A stretch of DNA of 64,000 nucleotides from CAYRYU01 sp964428355. GTDB lineage: Bacteria > Muiribacteriota > Ozemobacteria > Ozemobacterales > Ozemobacteraceae. Positions 51,595 through 59,103 of the stretch are shown in pieces. The notes under the pieces were generated by a model. That model saw nothing but the letters and a program-made list of their open reading frames with translations. It was not told the origin of the DNA and searched no databases. The translations under genes and the position numbers were made by a program. How positions within the stretch are numbered: the stretch's first letter is position 1; each line of letters starts with the position of its first letter. The stretch covers positions 8,859-72,858 of the forward strand of contig CAYRYU010000028.1 of NCBI GenBank assembly GCA_964428355.1, read 5' to 3'.

Positions 51595-53923
51595 CGATCC
51601 CATCCTGGCCGGTCTGAATCCCCGTCAGCGGGAAGCCGTTCTCGCCACCGAAGGACCGCTGCTCGTGGTCGCCGGAGCCGGGTCCGGAAAGACCAGGATG
51701 TTGACGGTCCGGGTGGCGCACCTCGTAAGGAACTGCGGGGTTCCCCCCGAAGCAGTGCTAGCCGTCACATTCACCAACAAAGCCGCCCGGGAAATGAAGG
51801 AGCGGATCCGCTCCCTCGTCCCCGATTCCGGGGACAGGATATTGATTTCGACCTTCCATGCCTTCTGCGTCTTCCTGCTCCGGAGATACAGCAGGGAAGC
51901 CGGTTTTCCTGATGGGTTCACGATCTACGACGAGGACGATTCCAAGCGCCTGATGAAGACGGTCCTCGAAAAGTCGAATCTCGACCCGAAACGGTTCGGC
52001 CCTGGCGCAATGCTGGAGATCATCTCCCAGGCCAAGAACGATCTTCTCGGGCCCGAAGAGTTCAAGCCTCCCCACTTCGAGGAGGAGAACATCCGCGGGG
52101 TCTACCGTTCCTACCAGAAAGCTCTCGCCGAAAGCAGTGCGCTCGATTTCGACGACCTGCTGTTCTCCGCCTATAAGCTGCTGAACGGGGAAAACGGGGT
52201 GCTCGAGAAGGTGCGGAGGCGGTTCAGGTATTTCCTCGTGGACGAATACCAGGATACCAACTTTGCCCAGTACAAGCTCGTCTCCCTGTTGTCCGCCCAC
52301 ACACGCAACCTCTGCGTCGTCGGGGACGAGGACCAGTCGATCTACAGCTGGCGCGGGGCCACGATCCGGAACATCCGGGAGTTCGAAAAGGATTTTTCCG
52401 GTGCGAGGACCGTAATCCTGGATCAGAATTACCGTTCCACCCAGATCATTCTCGATGCCGCGGGCGGCGTGATCGCGAACAACGTTTCATCGAAGAAAAA
52501 GAAGCTCTGGACGACCAGGGAGGGCGGAGAGCCCCTGAAATTCCATAACGCGATGGATGAGCGGGAGGAAGCCGACTGGATCGCCCGCCGGATCATATCC
52601 CTCCGGGACGACGGGATCCCCCTCCGTGACTTCGCCGTCCTGTTCAGGTTGAACAGCCTCAGCCGCGCATTCGAACAAGCGCTCACGAGGCTCGGAGTCC
52701 CCTACGAGATGACGGGGGGGACGAAGTTCTTCCTTCGGAAGGAGGTCAAGGACATCCTGGCCTACCTCCGTGTGATCGTGAACCCCAATGATTCAGTTTC
52801 CCTCAACCGGATCATCAACATCCCGAAACGCGGGATCGGCGAGGGGGCAATAGCCCGGCTGGGAACCGAAGGGACTCTCTGGGAACTTGTGGTTCGGGAA
52901 GCCGGGCAACGGCCCGGCGGGAAGATCGGGGCATTCCACGGGCTGATCGAGGGCTTCCGCGAGTATTCCCACGAGCGCCGTATCTGCGATCTGGCGCGCC
53001 ATATCCTCGAAAAGATCGACTATTTCAAGCACCTCGAAGGCGACAAGGAAACCTACGAGGATCGCAAGCTGAACATCGAAAGCCTGGTTTCGGACATCCG
53101 TTCGCAGGAGGACGAGACCCCGGGCCTTTCCCTGGCGGAGTATCTGGAACGGGTCGCCCTCCATTCCGAGGCTGACGAAACCGACGATTCCTCCCCGAAG
53201 GTCCATATGATGACTCTCCACAACGCGAAGGGGCTCGAGTTTCCGGTGGTGTTCATGACCGCGATGGAAGAAGGCATCTTTCCCCATTCCTCCTCCAGGG
53301 ATTCCCCGAGCGACCTGGAAGAGGAACGCCGCCTCGCCTACGTCGGAATGACCCGCGCCAAGGCTCGTCTCTTCCTTTCAGCGGCTCGCCGGAGGCTCGT
53401 TTTCGGGACCTGGACCAACAATGTGGTATCCCGGTTCATCACCGAGATTCCCCGGGGACTTGTCGATACCGGAGTCCCTCACCGCCCCGGACCCTCCGAA
53501 ACGCGATTCGGGAGATATGCCCGTCCTTCCCCGGGGGGCGCTCCCGGAGTCGATTCCGCGCGGGAAGATCACGATCCGACGAATCCGGGAACCGATTTCC
53601 GGGCTTCCCAGGAAAAGGGCGGGGGAAGAATTCCCAGGTTCGGGTTTCTGAAGCAGTCCCAGGTTTCCCCTTCTCCGGTCGCCCAGGCCAAGGCGGGTGT
53701 TTCGGGAACCTCTCTCGCGACGATGACGAATACTCCCCCCGGAACCATCGTTTCACACGCGGTTTTCGGCCAGGGAGTGGTTCGGGAGGTTGATGGAAAC
53801 GACCTTGGGGACTACCGGTTGACGATCGAGTTCGAAAATGTCGGAAAAAAGACTTTGCTCTTGCAGTATGCAAATCTTCGGGTTATAAATAGCCAAACCC
53901 TAGAGGAGGTCAAGGGATGTTGA
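51581..53923 (+). CDS. pcrA: PcrA/UvrD-type DNA helicase
   Basis: 780-residue superfamily 1A helicase, 3'-5' unwinding in repair and replication-fork maintenance. Q-motif region LNPRQREAV, motif I GAGSGKT (32-38), Ia TFTNKAAREM, motif II DEYQDTN (221-227), motif III GDEDQSIYSWRGA (248-260), motif IV NYRSTQ, motif V MTLHNAKGLEFPVV and motif VI RLAYVGMTRAKA are all intact. The C-terminal Tudor-like PcrA/UvrD domain is GTIVSHAVFGQGVVREV to the end. The linker before it (about 630-720) is Pro/Ser-rich and holds a partial copy of the palindromic repeat. GTG 51581 overlaps the intein-like gene by 14 bases. Motif III, the usual intein site in this family, is uninterrupted. Confidence 0.95.
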   Translation: MDRSDDPILAGLNPRQREAVLATEGPLLVVAGAGSGKTRMLTVRVAHLVRNCGVPPEAVLAVTFTNKAAREMKERIRSLVPDSGDRILISTFHAFCVFLLRRYSREAGFPDGFTIYDEDDSKRLMKTVLEKSNLDPKRFGPGAMLEIISQAKNDLLGPEEFKPPHFEEENIRGVYRSYQKALAESSALDFDDLLFSAYKLLNGENGVLEKVRRRFRYFLVDEYQDTNFAQYKLVSLLSAHTRNLCVVGDEDQSIYSWRGATIRNIREFEKDFSGARTVILDQNYRSTQIILDAAGGVIANNVSSKKKKLWTTREGGEPLKFHNAMDEREEADWIARRIISLRDDGIPLRDFAVLFRLNSLSRAFEQALTRLGVPYEMTGGTKFFLRKEVKDILAYLRVIVNPNDSVSLNRIINIPKRGIGEGAIARLGTEGTLWELVVREAGQRPGGKIGAFHGLIEGFREYSHERRICDLARHILEKIDYFKHLEGDKETYEDRKLNIESLVSDIRSQEDETPGLSLAEYLERVALHSEADETDDSSPKVHMMTLHNAKGLEFPVVFMTAMEEGIFPHSSSRDSPSDLEEERRLAYVGMTRAKARLFLSAARRRLVFGTWTNNVVSRFITEIPRGLVDTGVPHRPGPSETRFGRYARPSPGGAPGVDSAREDHDPTNPGTDFRASQEKGGGRIPRFGFLKQSQVSPSPVAQAKAGVSGTSLATMTNTPPGTIVSHAVFGQGVVREVDGNDLGDYRLTIEFENVGKKTLLLQYANLRVINSQTLEEVKGC
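53691..53710 (+). repeat. Partial copy of the palindromic element in the helicase gene
   Basis: AGGCGGGTGTTTCGGGAACC differs at one of 20 bases from the 3' half of the copy in the permease gene. It is in sense orientation and encodes KAGVSGT in the Pro/Ser-rich linker before the C-terminal Tudor-like domain. The hairpin half is absent or decayed. Confidence 0.55.
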
Positions 53924-54348
53924 GATTGTTTCGTTGGGCATGGAAAGTCCTGATCCTCGGAAGCGTGTTCGGAATCGGCTACATCATCGGCCGGGAGCAT
54001 AGCTTCGAGGAAGATGAAGACTGGGATAGTGACGAGGAACCCGCCGCCGAAGGCGACAAGAAGGAAGCTGCAGCGGGGCCTGCGCAGGCCGAAAAGCCGG
54101 TTACCTTCCAGTATTCCTCTCCCAAAGCCACGAGCGTTTCCGTTGTCGGGGATTTCAACGATTGGAACAAGGACAAGAACTCCATGGCCCGGGAGGGCGA
54201 CACCTGGAAGTGCAGCCTTTCCCTCAAGCCCGGGCGCCATGAATACAAGTTCGTCGTCAACAACACCGACTGGGTCACCGACCCGAAGGCCGCCGACTCG
54301 GTTGCCGACAAATACGGTGGTCGGTCGTCCGTAATCGAGGTCAAGTAG
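53917..54348 (+). CDS. Membrane-anchored CBM48/AMPK-type glycogen-binding protein
   Basis: 143-residue protein: one N-terminal TM (about 9-27), a very acidic linker (FEEDEDWDSDEEPAAEG), then a CBM48/AMPK-beta-type domain at about 62-143. Motifs SVVGDFNDWNKDKNSM, GRHEYKFVVNNTDWVTDP and a final VIEV are typical and include the glucan-contacting Trp residues. It may tether glycogen, or sense it, at the membrane. ATG 53917 lies inside the helicase 3' end (7-base overlap) behind AGGAGG at 53903-53908. A hairpin and T run follow at 54366-54407. Confidence 0.85.
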   Translation: MLRLFRWAWKVLILGSVFGIGYIIGREHSFEEDEDWDSDEEPAAEGDKKEAAAGPAQAEKPVTFQYSSPKATSVSVVGDFNDWNKDKNSMAREGDTWKCSLSLKPGRHEYKFVVNNTDWVTDPKAADSVADKYGGRSSVIEVK

Positions 54349-54365
54349 GTTTTTTCCCCGCGCGA

Positions 54366-54407
54366 AGCCTGATTCTCCCTTTCCCGAGGGGGAAGCGGGC
54401 TGTTTTT
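54366..54407 (+). terminator. Probable Rho-independent terminator after the CBM48 gene
   Basis: An inner stem CTTTCCC/GGGGAAG with a small loop, an outer AGCC/GGCT pairing, then T5 at 54403-54407. It separates the helicase-CBM48 unit from the HD-GYP gene. Confidence 0.6.
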
Positions 54408-54427
54408 CGGCATATGGTTGAAGCACT

Positions 54428-57400
54428 GTGGTCAGAAAATTTTTCCTCGAAGAAGTCATCGACCGGGAGAACCTGAAAAGGTTCATAGACCGTTTCTCGA
54501 AATTGACAGGATTGGGGCTCATTCCGTTCAATGAGCGCGGCGACCCCGTTATCGGGGATGCCTCGACCGTCTTCGGCCCCGATTTCGAAGCGGCGGACCT
54601 CATCCGGTATCCCGGCAGCGACGAGATCGCGCGGCCTGACGGATCCACGATCCGCCTTCTGAAGCTCGAGACGAAGGGGCACCTTTACGGCGCCGTGTTG
54701 ATGGGGCCTTATCTCCTTTCCAACCAGCGTTCCACCGCATCCGGAACCTATCCCACGCTTCGGAAGGAGCAACTGAAGGCGGCGGCCGAGCTGGTCGAAA
54801 ACTTCTTCATGGAGCAGGTCGAGATCTCCAGTGAGCGGGACAACCTCCGCCGGAAGGAGAAGATCCTTTCGGTCCTCGAGGAAGCCTCGAACATCATGAA
54901 CTCCACACTGGATTTCAACCGGCTTCTCGAGTTTTTGATGGACATCGCCATCGACATCACCGGTGCAACTTGCGGAGCCCTGCTCCTGAAAAAGGAGAAA
55001 AAGCGGTATCTCGAGGTGGCCTGCGCCCGCGGGAAATTCCCCCAGGAAGTGAAAAAGATCCGTGTTCCGCTTGGGCAGGGCGTCACCGGCTGGGTTGCCC
55101 GCAACCGTGAACCCCTTATCGTTCCGAATGTCCTTCTCGAGCCGCGATACATTGAGACTCCCGAGACGATCTACTCCGAGATGGCCGTTCCACTTCTGGT
55201 GGGGGAGAAAATCATCGGAGTGGTTGCGGTCGATTCGTCCGAGATCAACGCTTTCTCCAAGGATGACTGCACGACCCTGAGCACGCTGGCCTCGATGGTC
55301 ACCAAGGTTCTGGAAAATGCCCGCCTTCTTTCTGGTTCGAACCAGAGGGTCCGGGAGCTGACGAAGCTGTTCTCGATATCGGAAAAACTCTCCGAAGGCA
55401 CCGGGAAAAGCGAGCTGTTCCAGAGCGTCCTGGCGGATGCGGCGGAGGCACTCGGCTGTACCGGGATGTCCCTCATGCTCTATGACAGCGAACGCGAAGA
55501 CATCGTCGTGGTCTGCCGTCACGGTCTGCCCGACGAACTGGATGGGCTCCGGATCCCCCTTGGAAAAGGAATCCATGGCTGGGTTGCCCAGCAGCGGAAA
55601 CCCCTCCTCATCCCCGATGCGACCCACGACCTCACGATTCCCAAGCATTCCTTTCTCGATCAGTTTTCCCGCACCATCCTTTGCGTTCCTTTGGCGACGC
55701 CCGAAAGCCTCATCGGAGTCCTGGGCGCTTACCAGAAGAACGAGGGAGTCCCCTTCCAGGATGCCGATCAGCAGCTCCTGACTGCTATCGGCCGCCTTTT
55801 GACCTCTTTCTACGAAAACCGCAGGCTGTTCGACGATTCCCGCCGGAAGCTCGATTACCTGACCACCCTCTACAAGGTGAGCTCCTCCGTCTCCCGGACC
55901 CTCAACATTTCCCGCCTTTTCGGGATGATCCTGCAGCAGGTCCAGGACGTGATGTACGTGGAAAACTGTTCACTCATGGCGTTCGATCCGATCAAGAACG
56001 AACTGACCCTCGATGCCGCCATCGGAATTCCCAAGAGCCTCATCGGCCAGGTCCGGGTCGGGGTCGGGGAAGGAATCGCCGGATGGGTTGCCCAGCAGAA
56101 GCAGCCGGTCCTGATCAAGGACATCTCCAAGGATCCCAGGTTCGCCCATAGGTCGGGGCGGCTGGATTACAAGACACGGTCGGTTCTTTCGGTTCCGATC
56201 ATCCACAACAGGGCGCTCCTCGGAGTCCTGAACGTCAACAACAAACGGTCCGGTGGAGTTTTCACCGAAGACGACCTGAACCTCCTTCTGGGGATTTCCG
56301 GCCAGATTTCGCAGGCCATCTCGAACGCGAACCTCCACGAGAGGACGGAAACCCAGGTCGCCGAACTCAGCCTGATCCAGGAGCTGGGGAAAGCGGTCAA
56401 CTCATCACTCGATCTGGATTCCGTTCTCAACTACTTCATCGATATGACGACGCGGATCACCGAGTCCGACCGGTCCACCCTGATGCTTTTCGACGAGGAG
56501 CGCCGGGAGTTGTACGTCCAGGTCCATCGTGGATTCCCCGACTCGAACATCAAGGAAGTGCGGTTCGCGATCGGAGACGGAATCGCCGGCCAGGCCGCCA
56601 AGCTGAGGCGGCCGATCAGGGTCGCCAACACGAACCAGGATTCCCACTACAAAAAGCTCCCCTTGGCCCAGAGCGAAAAGCCCCTGACGTTGATTTCCGC
56701 TCCGCTGCTGAACAAGGACAACCTGATCGGAGTCATCAACTGCGAGCGCGAGCTCGAGAAGAAGGGGCCCTTCGCAAACGAGAACCTCGACCTGCTGGAT
56801 ACCCTCGCGTCCCAAGCCTCGGTTGCCATCGAGAACGCCCGCTTGTATCACAACCTCCTCAGCGTCTACCTCGAGACGATCCGGGCCCTGGCCGCGGCCA
56901 TCGACGCCAAGGACAGCTATACCCACGGCCATTCCCGCCGCGTCACCGACCTGAGCGTTGGGATCGCCCAGGTCATGGGCCTGATGAGGTCCGAGATCGA
57001 TACCATCCGCCACGCCGCGCTTCTCCACGATGTCGGCAAGATCGGGATCAGCGAGCAGATCCTTCTGAAACCCGGCAGGCTGACCGACGACGAGTTCGAG
57101 ACGATCAAGACCCATCCCCACATCGGTGCCGGAATCCTCAACTCGATCGAGTTTTTGAAAAACGTGTGTATGGTCATCGAGCACCACCACGAGCGGTTCG
57201 ACGGGAAGGGATACCCGAGCGGGCTGAAGGGCGAGGAGATTCCGCTCGGAGCCAGGATCATCATGGTTGCCGACTCCTTCGATGCCATCACCTCCCTGCG
57301 CCCCTACCGGAAGCCCCTTACCTTCGTCGAAGCTTCGAATGAGGTCAAACGTTGTTCCGGAACGCAGTTCGACCCCATCGTGGTCGACCATTTCATGAAA

Positions 57401-57499
57401 CTCAGGGACAGCAGATACTGCCCGGACTGGTTGAAAGGCGAAGGATTGACCGAGGTCGACGAGGCTTCCTTCCCCCCTCTCATCACCAAACCCAAGTAG
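54428..57499 (+). CDS. Four-GAF HD-GYP protein (probable c-di-GMP phosphodiesterase)
   Basis: 1023-residue cytoplasmic signalling protein. Residues 1-130 resemble a PocR-type ligand-binding domain (RFIDRFSKLTGLGLIPFNERGDPV). Four GAF domains follow at about 155-305, 325-470, 490-635 and 660-810, each with the G.G(I/V)(T/A/H)GW(V) type core. An HD-GYP domain closes the protein: LLHDVGKIG with His867-Asp868, and HHERFDGKGYPSGLKGEEIPLGARI from about 920. All metal ligands I can align are present, so c-di-GMP hydrolysis is expected. The start is GTG 54428 with only a weak ribosome site. It is preceded by a terminator and so has its own transcript. Confidence 0.9.
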   Translation: MVRKFFLEEVIDRENLKRFIDRFSKLTGLGLIPFNERGDPVIGDASTVFGPDFEAADLIRYPGSDEIARPDGSTIRLLKLETKGHLYGAVLMGPYLLSNQRSTASGTYPTLRKEQLKAAAELVENFFMEQVEISSERDNLRRKEKILSVLEEASNIMNSTLDFNRLLEFLMDIAIDITGATCGALLLKKEKKRYLEVACARGKFPQEVKKIRVPLGQGVTGWVARNREPLIVPNVLLEPRYIETPETIYSEMAVPLLVGEKIIGVVAVDSSEINAFSKDDCTTLSTLASMVTKVLENARLLSGSNQRVRELTKLFSISEKLSEGTGKSELFQSVLADAAEALGCTGMSLMLYDSEREDIVVVCRHGLPDELDGLRIPLGKGIHGWVAQQRKPLLIPDATHDLTIPKHSFLDQFSRTILCVPLATPESLIGVLGAYQKNEGVPFQDADQQLLTAIGRLLTSFYENRRLFDDSRRKLDYLTTLYKVSSSVSRTLNISRLFGMILQQVQDVMYVENCSLMAFDPIKNELTLDAAIGIPKSLIGQVRVGVGEGIAGWVAQQKQPVLIKDISKDPRFAHRSGRLDYKTRSVLSVPIIHNRALLGVLNVNNKRSGGVFTEDDLNLLLGISGQISQAISNANLHERTETQVAELSLIQELGKAVNSSLDLDSVLNYFIDMTTRITESDRSTLMLFDEERRELYVQVHRGFPDSNIKEVRFAIGDGIAGQAAKLRRPIRVANTNQDSHYKKLPLAQSEKPLTLISAPLLNKDNLIGVINCERELEKKGPFANENLDLLDTLASQASVAIENARLYHNLLSVYLETIRALAAAIDAKDSYTHGHSRRVTDLSVGIAQVMGLMRSEIDTIRHAALLHDVGKIGISEQILLKPGRLTDDEFETIKTHPHIGAGILNSIEFLKNVCMVIEHHHERFDGKGYPSGLKGEEIPLGARIIMVADSFDAITSLRPYRKPLTFVEASNEVKRCSGTQFDPIVVDHFMKLRDSRYCPDWLKGEGLTEVDEASFPPLITKPK

Positions 57500-57516
57500 G
57501 GCCGGTTTCGAAGGGA

Positions 57517-58446
57517 ATGTCAGGCGTAGAGCCGGTTCGGCCCTTTCGGTCCGTTCGGCCAGGGAGGGCGGGCCACCTGTTCGCCCGGCTCGCGGGCCTC
57601 CGAAGGATCGCTTCTCTCCTGGCAGCCGTGATCGTCCTTTTCCCCCCGGCTTCGGGAGCCTGGGAACGCGATCTGACCGCCCCCGGGGAGGGCCGGCTCG
57701 GCCATTTTCACGAGATGGGAGTCGACCGGTCGACCACGGTCGAGGTCCATCGTTGGATGAGTCCCATCTCGGGGGACCTCTCGATCCAGGGCCTGAACAT
57801 TGATCTCGAAGGGGGGGCGGATTTCGATACCCGTGTCAGGAGCGGGTTTCGGCTGACCCACAGCTACACTCCCAGGGACAACCTGATCCTGGCCTTCAAC
57901 AGTTTCGAGCACACGGGGCGGATCTGGAAACCGTTCACCTTTCGGCGGCGTTCGTACAACGCCCTTGCATTCATCGATCTGAGGAACGCCTGGGTCGATC
58001 TCGGTTGGGCGCATCTGATTGCCGTGACCGGACGGGGCGGCGATCTCCGCAGCAACCCGGGATACCTCGAGATCCTGGCCGGACTGAAATACAGCGAGAT
58101 CGCGATGAAGCTCAAGGGCTTTTCGCTTCTGGGAGCCTACCAGACCGGCTCGTGGAGCGACATCTTCCCAGTCCCCTACATAGGGATCGGTGGCGGATCC
58201 CAGCTCACGGAGCATGTGTGGATAGACGGGCACCTGAAGTATTTCGCTTTTCTTGCCGGAAACGGCGATGTCAAGACCCTCGACGGGAACCTGACCCTGG
58301 CCCTGCGCCTGAACCCCCGGAACCGGCGGCGGGAGTTCCACGGCACACTCGGATACCGCAGTTTCTTTCTTTCCGGGAATTCCGGAACCGATCACGTCAA
58401 GACCGCCTACAAAGGGCCGACCTTCGGACTCGTCGTAAAGTTCTGA
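57517..58446 (+). CDS. Probable outer-membrane beta-barrel protein
   Basis: 309-residue exported protein. A long basic N-region (MSGVEPVRPFRSVRPGRAGH) precedes a hydrophobic segment (RIASLLAAVIVLFPPASGA) with a likely cut near residue 50. The mature chain shows alternating amphipathic strands with aromatic girdles (for example NLILAFNSFEHTGRIW, YNALAFIDLRNAWVDLGWAHL, YKGPTFGLVVKF) and ends in Phe, the classic C-terminal signature for barrel assembly. The family is not recognised. The next membrane-protein gene follows after 7 bases. Confidence 0.75.
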   Translation: MSGVEPVRPFRSVRPGRAGHLFARLAGLRRIASLLAAVIVLFPPASGAWERDLTAPGEGRLGHFHEMGVDRSTTVEVHRWMSPISGDLSIQGLNIDLEGGADFDTRVRSGFRLTHSYTPRDNLILAFNSFEHTGRIWKPFTFRRRSYNALAFIDLRNAWVDLGWAHLIAVTGRGGDLRSNPGYLEILAGLKYSEIAMKLKGFSLLGAYQTGSWSDIFPVPYIGIGGGSQLTEHVWIDGHLKYFAFLAGNGDVKTLDGNLTLALRLNPRNRRREFHGTLGYRSFFLSGNSGTDHVKTAYKGPTFGLVVKF

Positions 58447-58453
58447 GTGGGGA

Positions 58454-58780
58454 ATGGGGACACTCTTCCAGATCCTTCTCCTCATCGGATCCGCTTTTCT
58501 GGTCGGGGTCGGTATCGGTTTCATCTGCCAGAAACTCGGGTTCTCCGGCGTCGAGATGTTCTTTTCCTATCGGGGCACTTATCAGGGCTGCTCTTTGGTG
58601 GGGTTGATCCTTTCCGTCATTCTTTTCGCCTACGCGAGCACGATCTTCCAGGGGCTCTTCGGGGTTTGCGCGCTCACCCTGGCCGGCCTGGCCCTCTGCT
58701 TCTGGGGCTTTCTCCATGGCATTGTCCTCGATATCTGGAAGCTTCTCCATTGGGGCGGGAAGGATGCCCCCCCCGACTGA
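58454..58780 (+). CDS. Small membrane protein, three TM helices
   Basis: 108-residue hydrophobic protein with TM segments at about 4-24, 45-65 and 70-92, and a short soluble C-terminus (KLLHWGGKDAPPD). No family recognised. ATG 58454 lies 7 bases after the barrel gene's stop codon with a G-rich stretch between them, so the two are probably co-transcribed. Confidence 0.65.
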   Translation: MGTLFQILLLIGSAFLVGVGIGFICQKLGFSGVEMFFSYRGTYQGCSLVGLILSVILFAYASTIFQGLFGVCALTLAGLALCFWGFLHGIVLDIWKLLHWGGKDAPPD

Positions 58781-59103
58781 CCTCTTCCTCTTCCGGAACC
58801 CCCTTCCTTGAGCCACGGTTTCCGAATTGGCCACGGAGATCAGGGAGGACCCAGAGAACGTGCGAAAGAATCAACCGACGGAGGAAGGGATCGAGAACGA
58901 AGAATTTTCTCCAGGAATGAACCCGGATCAACACTGATGTTCCCCAAATCCAATCCGTGGCAATCCGCGAAAATCGGTGGCCGATTCATCAGCGAAAATC
59001 CGCGTCACCTGCGGAAGTTAACCCGAAAGAGCCTCGGAGTGCGCAGGGGGCGCAGAGAAAAGGAGGCCACAGGCACCGAAACGCCGAGACTCCGGGAAAG
59101 CCT
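58781..59103. other. Intergenic region of degenerate dispersed repeats
   Basis: No gene is supported in these 323 bases between convergent genes. The sequence includes the phrases CACGGAGATCAGGGAGGACC, CAATCCGCGAAAATCGGTGG and GCGCAGGGGGCGCAGAGAAA. These are typical of intergenic repeats found in many bacteria and partly related to the repeats at 19143 and 38917. Confidence 0.6.
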
